Under the pieces are notes generated by a model. It worked only from the letters and a program-made list of their open reading frames with translations, was not told the origin of the DNA and made no database searches. Positions 13,848-21,493 of a stretch of 34,273 nucleotides of DNA are shown here, one piece after another. The position numbers were made by a program, and so were the translations under genes. The DNA comes from Humibacillus sp. (GTDB lineage Bacteria; Actinomycetota; Actinomycetes; Actinomycetales; Dermatophilaceae), in assembly GCA_030452985.1 (NCBI GenBank), contig JAKDLG010000038.1, forward strand, positions 1 through 34,273, read 5' to 3'. Positions within the stretch are counted from its first letter, which is position 1; each line of letters starts with the position of its first letter.

Positions 13848-16595
13848 TCAGTGTCGCGCGAGGGTGGCGATGAGGCGACTGCGCGAGGCGACATCGAGCT
13901 TGCGGTAGACGCGGCTCAAGTGAAACTCGACGGTCTTGACCGAGATGAAGAGCTCGGTCGCCACCTCTCGGTTGCTGAGCCCGCGAGCCACGCACTCGGC
14001 AACCCTCCGTTCAGCCTCGGTCAGCCGGGCCGATGCTTCGTTCGCAGAGCGACGCCCACCGGCCAACCGCAGCTCGGCTAGGGCCTGCTCGTTCCACGGC
14101 GTGGCCTGCAGATGCCCGAAGTGCGCCACCGCGGCGTGTAGATGGACCCGGGCCTCTACCGCTCGCCCGTGCTGGCGCAGCTGCCGGCCGAAAGCGAGCA
14201 GCGTGCGGGCGCGCTCGAACGGCATCGGACGCAGGTCGTCATAGCGCAAGGCCTCCTCGAACGACGTCTCGTCGTCGTGGGTCATGGCCCAGCACCGAGC
14301 GTGCAGCGCTCGGGCCGGGGCCACCCCGCTCATCTCGGCCCGACGACCCATGACCGCCAGGGTCGCGAGCGCGTCCGATCGTTGCCCTGCCCGTAGATAG
14401 CACTCCACGAGATCGGCCTCCCAAGGGATCTGGGTGGGCTCTTCCATGCCGGACTCGGCGACGATCAGCGCCACCTGCTCGAGCTGCTGGGTGGCGGCCG
14501 TCACCTGCCCGACGCCCAGCTCCAGGAAGCCCAGCGCAGCTCGGGTGATCGCGATCCCGCTGCGAGCGCCGATGACCTCGGCGACGTGCAGCATGGAGGT
14601 GAGTGCCGCCCGACCGGATTCTTCATGACCGCGGGCAGCGTCAAGGCGGGCCGTGACCACCTGCGCGTAGGCGGCCAGGCCTGGCTGGCCCACCTCGTGC
14701 GCAGTTCGGATCGCCTCGGCGGCTGACTCGGCGGCGCGGTCCCACTCACCCAGGCGATAGCAACAGTCGGCCACCGTGAGGAGGTGGACCGGCAACGCAC
14801 TGACAGCGCCATGAGTGCGGGCGAGCTCGATCTTGGTCAGCGCCTCGTCCAGGGCACGCTCCAACTCCCCTGACCACAGCCGAAGGTAGAGCGACTGGGC
14901 CACGATCTGGCCGTTCTCACCCAGCGGGTCGTCGGTGCTCGAGAGTTCGTCGACTTCTGCCAGGACCAGACGCGCTTGCTCTGCCCGGCCTCGCATCGAC
15001 AGTGACGAACCGTAGGCGGCGAGCACCTGCGCTCGATCGGCTCCATCGGCATCAGCGTCGAGCAGCTGCGCGCCACGTTCCGCAAGGACGAGCGCACGCT
15101 CGCACTGCGCCGTGGAACCGGCGATGACGGCGGCCTCGGCCAGTATTCGCGCTGCCAGGTTCGGGTCACCTCGAGCCACGCGCGCCGACTCATCCTCCAA
15201 CAGTTCCAGGGCTGGTGCGGGCGCACCGGAAAGGTAGAGGTTCAACGCAAGGGTGTGCCGAATGGTGCTGAGCTGGGCCGCATCGCCTCCCTCGGCGCTG
15301 GCCTCCGCCCCTGCCTCGCTCAGCAGGGTGATGGCTCGTTCGGGCAGACCCGCGGCGGCCGCGGCCTCCCCGGCGGCAGCCAGACGACCCACCCACACGC
15401 CGGGGTCCGAGGTCAGTCGTGCCGCACGCTCCAGCAGGGTGGCGGCCAGGGCTGGACTCCGTCGAGACCAGGCCGACCGACCCGCCGACTCGATCTCGGC
15501 CGCGGCCGCCTCGTCGGGGACCACCGTCGATATGGCCAGGTGTGCCGCGCGCTCGTCGCCGTGCAGCACCGCCGCCAGCGCGCCGTGCGCTCGACGTCGC
15601 ATCGCGGCAGGGTGGTCGTGATACGCCGCCCCGCGCACGACGGGATGATGAAACCGCAGCCGTCCGCCGTCCAGCCTGATCAACCCGACATCTTCGGCCT
15701 CGGACAGTGCGTGCACATCGAGCCGGGCCACCGTGCAGGCGGCGTCGATCACCCGCATCTGGTCCCCGGCGTAGGCCGCGGCCAGCACCAGGGCAGCACG
15801 ACCATGGGCGCTGAGCGCCACCAGCCGTTCGTGGTAGACGTCGGCCAGCCTTGGCCCGGGAGACAGGGGCACCGGCACGCTGGCAGCCCCCCTGCGCTGG
15901 GCCCAACTCAGGCGACGGACCAGTTCGCTCAAGGCAAGCGGGTTGCCGTCGGCGGCGTCCAGGACGGTGCTGGCCACTGCCGTGGACAGCTCTGGCGCAA
16001 CGGCGCTGAGCAGCAGCTTGGCCTGCGCGTGGGTCAGGCCGGTCACTCGTGTGACGGGCAGTCCCGCACCGCGTACGGCGGGTTCTTCCTCACGGCCAGC
16101 GACCAGAAAGGCCACCTGCCCAGTGGCCCGCCGCGCCGCGAAGAGCACACACTCCAACGAGGAGGGGTCCAACCACTGCAGGTCATCAACCATGAAGAGC
16201 AGCGGCTGGTCAAGGCTGGCCCGGCCGATGAGGGCGTCGGTGGCAGCGCAGACCACCATGCGATCGCCCGGCCGCGGAGAGGAGATCGCCAGCGCTGACT
16301 CCAAGGCTTGGGCCTGCCTCGTCGGGAGCTGCGAGACGACGTCGAGCAGCGGAGTCAACAGGTCACGAAGCACCGCGAAGGCCAGCTGCGCCTCACTCTG
16401 CACACCCCTGGCCAGCAGCACCCGCACCCCGAGCCGCGACGCCCGGGGCCGGAGCTGCTCCAGCAGGGTCGTCTTGCCGACGCCGGCCGCACCCTCGATC
16501 AGGAGGGCGCCGCCCCGGCCGGCCAGCAGCTCGGGCACCAGCCGGTCCAACCCGGCAACCTCCCCCTCGCGGTCTATCACCACCGACCCTGTCAT
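13848..16595 (-). CDS. LAL-type LuxR family transcriptional regulator with AAA/NACHT-like ATPase
   Basis: This 915-aa protein has the full architecture of large ATP-binding LuxR regulators (MalT-like). The N-terminal ATPase has Walker A GAAGVGKTT at 35-43 and Walker B LLFMVDD at 132-138. A long middle region of helical, TPR-like repeats runs from about 330 to 840. The C-terminal LuxR helix-turn-helix covers about 852-912, with LTEAERRVAECVARGLSNRE and the recognition-helix segment VKTVEFHLSRVYRKLDV. The family typically uses ATP and a small inducer to control catabolic or antibiotic genes; the inducer here is unknown. ATG 16595 has no good Shine-Dalgarno. The likely targets are not evident: downstream lies only the 139-aa gene. 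A diverged copy of the 13.3-kb repeat lies just upstream at 16641-16665. Confidence 0.92.
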   Translation of the reverse strand: MTGSVVIDREGEVAGLDRLVPELLAGRGGALLIEGAAGVGKTTLLEQLRPRASRLGVRVLLARGVQSEAQLAFAVLRDLLTPLLDVVSQLPTRQAQALESALAISSPRPGDRMVVCAATDALIGRASLDQPLLFMVDDLQWLDPSSLECVLFAARRATGQVAFLVAGREEEPAVRGAGLPVTRVTGLTHAQAKLLLSAVAPELSTAVASTVLDAADGNPLALSELVRRLSWAQRRGAASVPVPLSPGPRLADVYHERLVALSAHGRAALVLAAAYAGDQMRVIDAACTVARLDVHALSEAEDVGLIRLDGGRLRFHHPVVRGAAYHDHPAAMRRRAHGALAAVLHGDERAAHLAISTVVPDEAAAAEIESAGRSAWSRRSPALAATLLERAARLTSDPGVWVGRLAAAGEAAAAAGLPERAITLLSEAGAEASAEGGDAAQLSTIRHTLALNLYLSGAPAPALELLEDESARVARGDPNLAARILAEAAVIAGSTAQCERALVLAERGAQLLDADADGADRAQVLAAYGSSLSMRGRAEQARLVLAEVDELSSTDDPLGENGQIVAQSLYLRLWSGELERALDEALTKIELARTHGAVSALPVHLLTVADCCYRLGEWDRAAESAAEAIRTAHEVGQPGLAAYAQVVTARLDAARGHEESGRAALTSMLHVAEVIGARSGIAITRAALGFLELGVGQVTAATQQLEQVALIVAESGMEEPTQIPWEADLVECYLRAGQRSDALATLAVMGRRAEMSGVAPARALHARCWAMTHDDETSFEEALRYDDLRPMPFERARTLLAFGRQLRQHGRAVEARVHLHAAVAHFGHLQATPWNEQALAELRLAGGRRSANEASARLTEAERRVAECVARGLSNREVATELFISVKTVEFHLSRVYRKLDVASRSRLIATLARH

Positions 16596-16640
16596 CCCGA
16601 GATTCTTCCAGTTGGGCGTCGGTGACGAAACGCATTTTCG

Positions 16641-16665
16641 GCACGGTCTGTCCTTCCGTCGGTTC
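16641..16665 (+). repeat. Right copy of the 25-bp imperfect direct repeat
   Basis: It matches 13261-13285 at 21 of 25 positions, same orientation, and lies in the 75-bp gap between the LAL gene start and the stop of the HTH-citrate synthase gene. It could be an attachment or insertion footprint, or a shared regulator site. Confidence 0.5.
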
Positions 16666-16670
16666 AGGGC

Positions 16671-17861
16671 TCAACCGGTGGCCTCGCGGCCGCGCCAGCG
16701 CAGCGGCTGCTCGGCGTACTCCTCGATGACGTGCGCGGCGACCCCGAAGCTGCGGGCGATCTGGAAGAACACCTCACCGGCGGCGGGCGGTAGGTCGAGG
16801 GCGTGCAGCACCGCCGCGCCGGCCAGGTCGACGTTCGGATGCCGCCCCGTGCGGTCTTCGACGACCTCGGCCACCTGCGTCATCCGACGTCGCAACCGGG
16901 TCGTGCCCGTCATGCCGGCCAGCGCCTCGAGCACGAGGTCGGCCCGCGGATCGCCCTCGGGGTAGAGGAAGTGCCCGAACCCCGGCACGTCGCCGTGTCT
17001 CCGGAACGACTCCGCCACGGCGTCCTTGGCCGATCCCTCGAAGGCGAGCAGACCGTGCGCCGCGGCCGGCGCGGCCCCGTGCAGGGGTCCGGCCATCGCG
17101 GCGTAGGCCGCGCAGAGGCAGTCGTGCACACCGGCCCGCGTCGAGGCCGCGACCCGCGCCGCCACGGTCGAAGCCGTCAGGCCGTGGTCGAGCAGCGCGA
17201 TGAGCATGACCCGCAGCACCTCCAGCTCGGCCGGTGACCCCGGGCGACCGCCCAATGCGTGCATGGTGATTCGGGTCAGGCGGTCGGTGGTGGACGAGCT
17301 GGGATCGCCCGTCAAGTCAGCGTCAGAGCCACCGAGCAGGGCGACGGCTCGAGGCACCAGGGCCAGTGCTGTCGAGCGGATGCGTGGCGGGTCGGTGTCG
17401 GGGCCGAACGGGTCGGCAGAGGCGAGAGCCTGCACGGCAACCGGCATCCGACGTTCGAGGGAGAGGCTCGCAATGGCCTGCGCCACAGCCGGGTTCACCC
17501 CAGGCAGGTCGCTGGGGACGGAATCCGCGTCGCCCATCACGAGCGCGGCGGCGCGATCGAGGCCGAGGGTGGCCACCTGCGTGAGCGGCACGCCGCGGTA
17601 GAACAGGTCGCCGTCGCGCTGCGCGCTGACGGCCGTGGCGACGCTGCGGAACCGCAGCACCGGCTGGGGCGCACCGGCCGGTCGTGCCGATGAGGCCAAG
17701 GCGTCGATCTCACCCCGGTCGAAGAGGCTCTCCTGCTGACCGGAGCGGCGCTCGCTGTGCAGCTGGCCGCGGCTGACGTACGCGTAGAGGGTCGCGCGCT
17801 TCACCCCGAGGCGCTGGGCCGCCTCCGTCGTGGTGATCCACCGGCTGACATCGCTGCTCAT
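16671..17861 (-). CDS. Citrate synthase-like protein with N-terminal helix-turn-helix domain
   Basis: The product is 396 aa. Residues 8-55 form a MerR/excisionase-like helix-turn-helix (TTTEAAQRLGVKRATLYAYV, then a wing with RGQLHSERR and FDRGEIDAL). Residues about 85-390 form a citrate synthase fold. The catalytic positions appear intact: His226 (LLDHG), His261 (GPLHG), His297 (GFGH) and Asp345 (HPNVD). The residue after His297 is Phe where active citrate synthases usually have Arg. It may be an enzyme, a metabolite-sensing repressor, or both. Start ATG 17861 is chosen for the GAGGAG just upstream; the frame opens at 17912 but would run into the operator. It diverges from a second citrate synthase across 107 bp with two overlapping palindromes, which supports a role as regulator of that gene and of itself. 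Confidence 0.88.
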   Translation of the reverse strand: MSSDVSRWITTTEAAQRLGVKRATLYAYVSRGQLHSERRSGQQESLFDRGEIDALASSARPAGAPQPVLRFRSVATAVSAQRDGDLFYRGVPLTQVATLGLDRAAALVMGDADSVPSDLPGVNPAVAQAIASLSLERRMPVAVQALASADPFGPDTDPPRIRSTALALVPRAVALLGGSDADLTGDPSSSTTDRLTRITMHALGGRPGSPAELEVLRVMLIALLDHGLTASTVAARVAASTRAGVHDCLCAAYAAMAGPLHGAAPAAAHGLLAFEGSAKDAVAESFRRHGDVPGFGHFLYPEGDPRADLVLEALAGMTGTTRLRRRMTQVAEVVEDRTGRHPNVDLAGAAVLHALDLPPAAGEVFFQIARSFGVAAHVIEEYAEQPLRWRGREATG

Positions 17862-17880
17862 CGCTCTCCTCACCCCCGGG

Positions 17881-17927
17881 TTGATCGGGTCAATCGTTGA
17901 CCTGATCAACATTGACGATGTTGATCA
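17881..17927. promoter_or_regulatory. Overlapping palindromic operators between the divergent citrate synthase genes
   Basis: Palindrome 1: TTGATCGGGTCAA (17881-17893) and TTGACCTGATCAA (17897-17909), one mismatch, 3-nt centre. Palindrome 2: TGATCAACAT (17903-17912) and ATGTTGATCA (17918-17927), perfect, 5-nt centre. They share the half-site TGATCAA at 17903-17909. The A+T-rich sequence stands out in 70% G+C DNA. It lies 20-66 bp upstream of the fusion gene start and 42-88 bp upstream of the other gene start, where a bound protein would block either promoter. Confidence 0.75.
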
Positions 17928-17968
17928 ACTGGTCTCAGAGTGGCCTGACCGAGCAGAAGGAGCAAGTC

Positions 17969-19141
17969 ATGAGAAGCACAGACCAGCAGACGGTGACGGT
18001 CCCGCCCGGGCTCGCCGGCGTCGTCGTCACCGAGACCGAGCTCGGCGACGTGCGCGGAGCCGAGGGGTTTTACCACTACCGGCAGTACTCGGCGATCGAC
18101 CTGGCCGAGGCGGTCGGCTTCGAGGCGGCGTGGCACCTGCTGCTGTTCGGGAACCTGCCGGAGGCCGGGCAGCTGACCGCGTTCAGCGACCGCGTCGGAG
18201 CGCTACGGCCGATGCCCGACGAGCTCGCGGCGCTGCTACCGGCGATCTGTGCGACGACCGACGACGCGCTGACCATCGTGCGCACCGCGCTCTCGCTGTG
18301 GGGCGGCATCCGGCGTCTGCGCCCGCTGTTCGACGCCGACCCCGACTCCGACGAGATCGTCGAGTCGGCGCTCGCCGCTGCCGCAGTGACGCCGACGATA
18401 TTGGCCGCCGCACACCGCATCCGGCACGGCGCCGAGCCCATCGAGGCCGACCCCACTCTTGGTCACGTCGACGACTACCTGCGGATGCTGACCGGCGCGC
18501 GGCCGAACCCGCACGACCTGCGGGCCGTCGAGCAGTACCTCGTCTCGACGATGGACCACGGTTTCAACGCCTCGACCTTCACCGCCAGGGTCATCGCCTC
18601 GACCGGCGCCGACCTCGCTGCTTGTCTGGTCGGCGCGATCGGCAGCTTCTCCGGACCCAAGCACGGCGGCGCCCCGAGCCGCGCCCTCGAGGCGCTCGAC
18701 GAGATCGGCTCGCTCGACCACGCCGAGGCCTACGTGCGCGACAAGATCGAGCGCGGCGACCGCGTGATGGGGTTCGGCCACGCGGTCTACCGCACCAAGG
18801 ACCCGCGATCCGAGATGTTGCGCCGTACCGCCCTGGGCTACGACGACCCCCTCGTCGATCTCGCCGTGGGCGTTGAGGCGATCTTCGAACGCACTCTCGC
18901 CGAGCTGAAGCCCGGCCGCGAGCTGTTCGCCAACGTGGAGTACTACGCCGGTGTCGTCATGAAGCTCGCGGGCATCGACCCGAGCATGTTCACCCCGACC
19001 TTCTGCGTCGCCCGCGTGGCGGGGTGGACGGCGAACATCGTCGAGCAGAGCCACGACGCGAAGATGATCCGGCCGAGTGCCCGCTACGTGGGCCCACCGC
19101 CACCCCAGCCGCTGCCGGTCCACGCGGCCCCACGCGCCTGA
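17969..19141 (+). CDS. Citrate synthase / 2-methylcitrate synthase family protein
   Basis: This 390-aa protein would condense acetyl-CoA or propionyl-CoA with oxaloacetate. Start ATG 17969 has AAGGAG 6 nt upstream. Conserved elements: His197 (MDHGFNAS), His232 (GPKHGG), His271 (MGFGHAVY) and the DPRS segment at 278-281. At the catalytic Asp position it has Glu324 (ANVEYYAG), and the later GWxAH motif reads GWTAN with Asn356. I believe Glu occurs in some actinobacterial members of the family, but I cannot confirm that, so activity and acyl-CoA preference are uncertain. No prpB or prpD is nearby to favour methylcitrate. A Pro-rich C-terminal tail ends inside a 20-bp tandem repeat. Regulation by the divergent fusion protein through the shared operators is likely. 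Confidence 0.9.
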   Translation: MRSTDQQTVTVPPGLAGVVVTETELGDVRGAEGFYHYRQYSAIDLAEAVGFEAAWHLLLFGNLPEAGQLTAFSDRVGALRPMPDELAALLPAICATTDDALTIVRTALSLWGGIRRLRPLFDADPDSDEIVESALAAAAVTPTILAAAHRIRHGAEPIEADPTLGHVDDYLRMLTGARPNPHDLRAVEQYLVSTMDHGFNASTFTARVIASTGADLAACLVGAIGSFSGPKHGGAPSRALEALDEIGSLDHAEAYVRDKIERGDRVMGFGHAVYRTKDPRSEMLRRTALGYDDPLVDLAVGVEAIFERTLAELKPGRELFANVEYYAGVVMKLAGIDPSMFTPTFCVARVAGWTANIVEQSHDAKMIRPSARYVGPPPPQPLPVHAAPRA

Positions 19142-19173
19142 CCCTGGCCCCACGCGCCTGACCCTGGCCCCAC
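19126..19173 (+). repeat. 20-bp tandem repeat at the citrate synthase stop
   Basis: GGCCCCACGCGCCTGACCCT occurs at 19126-19145 and 19146-19165, with a partial third copy to 19173. The stop codon TGA (19139-19141) lies in the first copy, so copy-number change downstream would not alter the protein. Confidence 0.85.
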
Positions 19174-19178
19174 ACAAG

Positions 19179-19249
19179 GCAACACACCGAGCAATCGACA
19201 ACCCCGCGTGGCGTAGCCGGCGGCAGTTGTCGATTACTCGGTGTGTTGC
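19179..19249. terminator. Long inverted repeat between convergent genes
   Basis: Arms 19179-19202 and 19226-19249 pair over 24 bp with one C-A mismatch at 19192/19236; the centre is 23 nt. The arms are about 54% G+C against about 70% around them. The element lies between the citrate synthase stop (19141) and the ABC permease stop (19262), where a bidirectional terminator is expected. No U-tract follows on either strand, so a protein-binding or REP-like role is possible. Confidence 0.65.
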
Positions 19250-19261
19250 GGGTGGGGCGGG

Positions 19262-20503
19262 TCAGGCGTCGGCCGACTTCAGGCCCTCGCGCCACGACAT
19301 CTTGCCGCGAGTCTGCATCAGCGAGCGGCGGTAGACCTTCTCGCCGACCAGCACGGTCACGGCCGCGAACCCCGCCATCACCACCAGTGCCACGACCGGC
19401 TCCCACCAGGCGGCGTCACCCGAGAGGATGCGGCCCGGCATCGCCACGACCGACACGATGGGGATGAACGAGACGACCTTGAGGGCGGTGCCCGTCACGC
19501 TGAAGCCGACGACGTAGACGACCGCGAGCAGCATGGTCATCGGCGCGGTGGTGCTCTGCAGGTCTTCGGTGCGGGAGGCCAGGGCTCCGGCGACCGCGAA
19601 CAGACAGGCCAGGGCGAAGAACCCGACCGCGAAGAACACCACGAACCAGATGACGGCCACCGACAGGCTGGGCAGCAGTCGCGAGTAGTCGGTGAACGCC
19701 ACGGCCACCAGGCCGACCGCGCCGTAGAGCACCACCTGACCGAACGCGAGCACCGAGTTACCGAGCACCTTTCCGGCCAGCAGCGCCCGCAGCGGGATGG
19801 CCGTCGCGATGATCTCGACGAGCCGAGACTGCTTCTCCTCGACGACGCTGGCCGCTATCTGCTGGCCGAAGAGGATGGCCGCCATGAAGAAGAGCAACGA
19901 GAACGCCAGGCTCGCGAGCTTGATGAAGAGGGTGTCGTCCTGCTGCCCGTCGAGGCGGGTGGTCGTGAGCACCGTTCCCTTCTCGATGGCGGCTGCGGTG
20001 GTTCCGGCGGCGGCGGCGTTCGTTGCCAGCGCCTGAGTTCGCACGGCGCTGCCGATGCCGGCCTCGACCGCGCTGTCGGGCGCGTCTTTGGCCGTCAGCA
20101 CCCAGCCGTCGCCGCCCTGGTGCAGCCAGGCGTCGGCGCTGCCTGAGGTGAGGGCGGCCTTCGCGGCTGCGTCGTCGGCCACCGACTGCGGCTTGATCGA
20201 CACCTTGTCGTCGGCCGTGCTCGCAGCGGCCGCCCCCTGTTCGACGAGCTGGGTCGCGGCGGGGCCGGTCACGGCCACCGTCGTCGTCGACGAGCGGCTG
20301 CTCTGCCAGGCCGAGAAGGCCCCGACTCCGGCGATCAACACGATCGTCACCAGCGTGGAGACGATGAACGACTTGTTGGTCAGGCGCACGACGATCTCGC
20401 GGCCGGCCACGATGAGCCAGGGCCGGCCTGCGTCGTTCCGGTCGGGTGTCTCCGGCGAACGGCCCGAGGGGGCTGACGGGTCTGAGTGGTTCACGGTGGT
20501 CAT
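19262..20503 (-). CDS. ABC-2 type exporter permease (NatB-like)
   Basis: This 413-aa membrane subunit has one helix near 44-66, a large extracytoplasmic domain of about 120 residues (about 67-190), then about five helices to residue 395. That layout matches NatB/YhaP-type ABC-2 permeases that export Na+, peptides or drugs. The N-terminus is hydrophilic, with GREIVVRLTNKSFI before the first helix, a family hallmark. Its start overlaps the ATPase stop by 4 bp (ATGA, 20500-20503), so the two are translated together. It lies at the end of the kinase-regulator-ATPase-permease cluster. The substrate is unknown. Confidence 0.9.
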   Translation of the reverse strand: MTTVNHSDPSAPSGRSPETPDRNDAGRPWLIVAGREIVVRLTNKSFIVSTLVTIVLIAGVGAFSAWQSSRSSTTTVAVTGPAATQLVEQGAAAASTADDKVSIKPQSVADDAAAKAALTSGSADAWLHQGGDGWVLTAKDAPDSAVEAGIGSAVRTQALATNAAAAGTTAAAIEKGTVLTTTRLDGQQDDTLFIKLASLAFSLLFFMAAILFGQQIAASVVEEKQSRLVEIIATAIPLRALLAGKVLGNSVLAFGQVVLYGAVGLVAVAFTDYSRLLPSLSVAVIWFVVFFAVGFFALACLFAVAGALASRTEDLQSTTAPMTMLLAVVYVVGFSVTGTALKVVSFIPIVSVVAMPGRILSGDAAWWEPVVALVVMAGFAAVTVLVGEKVYRRSLMQTRGKMSWREGLKSADA

Positions 20504-21459
20504 GCGGTCACCTCACGGTAGATCTCGGACAGCGACGGGCGCTGGGGGGCGAACTCGAGCACGTCTCCGCGACGCAGGGCCTCGGCGAGCAGGCGGTGCT
20601 CGGCGCCGGGTTCGACCACCTCGAGTAGCACGGCCCCGCCGTCGACGTCGACGGTGTGGATGCCGGGCGCGTCGCGCACCCAGCCGGCGTCACCCGAGAG
20701 CACGAGTCGGTGGCGCATCACGCTCTGGGTGCGCAGTGCGTCAGCGGTTCCCGCTGCCACCACCTTGCCGCCGGCCAGCACGACGAGGCGCTCGCAGAGC
20801 CGCTCGACGAGGTCGAGCTGGTGCGAGCTGAAGAGCACCGGCACCCCGCGCGAGGTGTGCTCGCGCAGCAGGTCGGCCATGCTGTCGACGGCCTGCGGGT
20901 CGAGCCCGCTGAACGGTTCGTCGAGCACCAGGGCCTGCGGCTGTCCCATCAGTGCCGCGATGATCTGCACCCGCTGCTGGTTGCCGAGCGACAGGGTCTG
21001 CACCTTGTCCTTGGCCCGTTCGGCGAGACCGAGCCGTTCGAGGTGGTCGGTCACGGACTTCTTGGCGGCGGCCGTGCCGATGCCGCGCAACCGGCCGAGG
21101 TAGACGAGCTGGTCGAGCACGGCCTGGTCGGGGTAGAGGCCGCGCTCCTCGGGCATGTAGCCGAAACTGCGACGGTCGAGCGCAGAGATGGGCTGCCCGC
21201 GCCAGAGCACGTCACCGGCCGAGATCGACAACACACCCATGATCATGCGCATCGTCGTCGTCTTGCCGGCCCCGTTGCCGCCGACGAAGCCGGTGAGCTC
21301 GCCGCCCCTGACGGTGAAGCTCACGTCGTCGACGGCCCGGATCTCACCGAACGACCGCGAGAGTCCGCGTACCTCGATGTCGTTGGTCTGACTGTCGTTG
21401 GTCTGGCTGGCTCCGCCCTGAGGGCTGGCACCCGTTGCAGTGCTGGTGGATTGGCTCAT
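20500..21459 (-). CDS. ABC exporter ATPase
   Basis: The product is 319 aa. Walker A is GGNGAGKTT at 60-68, the signature is LSLGNQQR, Walker B is ALVLDEPFSGLDP and the H-loop is FSSHQLD. The C-terminal 80 residues form the DUF4162-like tail common in NatA-type exporter ATPases. The N-terminus has a short tandem duplication (SQTND twice, encoded by a 15-bp direct repeat near 21378-21407). ATG 21459 is preceded by TATCGT with a 6-nt gap and no strong Shine-Dalgarno, so it may have its own leaderless transcript besides any read-through from the two-component genes. It partners the overlapping permease. Confidence 0.93.
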   Translation of the reverse strand: MSQSTSTATGASPQGGASQTNDSQTNDIEVRGLSRSFGEIRAVDDVSFTVRGGELTGFVGGNGAGKTTTMRMIMGVLSISAGDVLWRGQPISALDRRSFGYMPEERGLYPDQAVLDQLVYLGRLRGIGTAAAKKSVTDHLERLGLAERAKDKVQTLSLGNQQRVQIIAALMGQPQALVLDEPFSGLDPQAVDSMADLLREHTSRGVPVLFSSHQLDLVERLCERLVVLAGGKVVAAGTADALRTQSVMRHRLVLSGDAGWVRDAPGIHTVDVDGGAVLLEVVEPGAEHRLLAEALRRGDVLEFAPQRPSLSEIYREVTA

Positions 21460-21465
21460 GCCTCA

Positions 21466-21471
21466 ACGATA
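21466..21471 (-). promoter_or_regulatory. Candidate -10 box of a leaderless promoter (exporter ATPase)
   Basis: TATCGT on the minus strand is followed by TGAGGC and ATG 21459. TGAGG could serve as a weak Shine-Dalgarno instead. It lies in the 34-bp gap after the response regulator stop. Confidence 0.42.
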
Positions 21472-21493
21472 GGAACGACGGTGCTGCGGTAGA

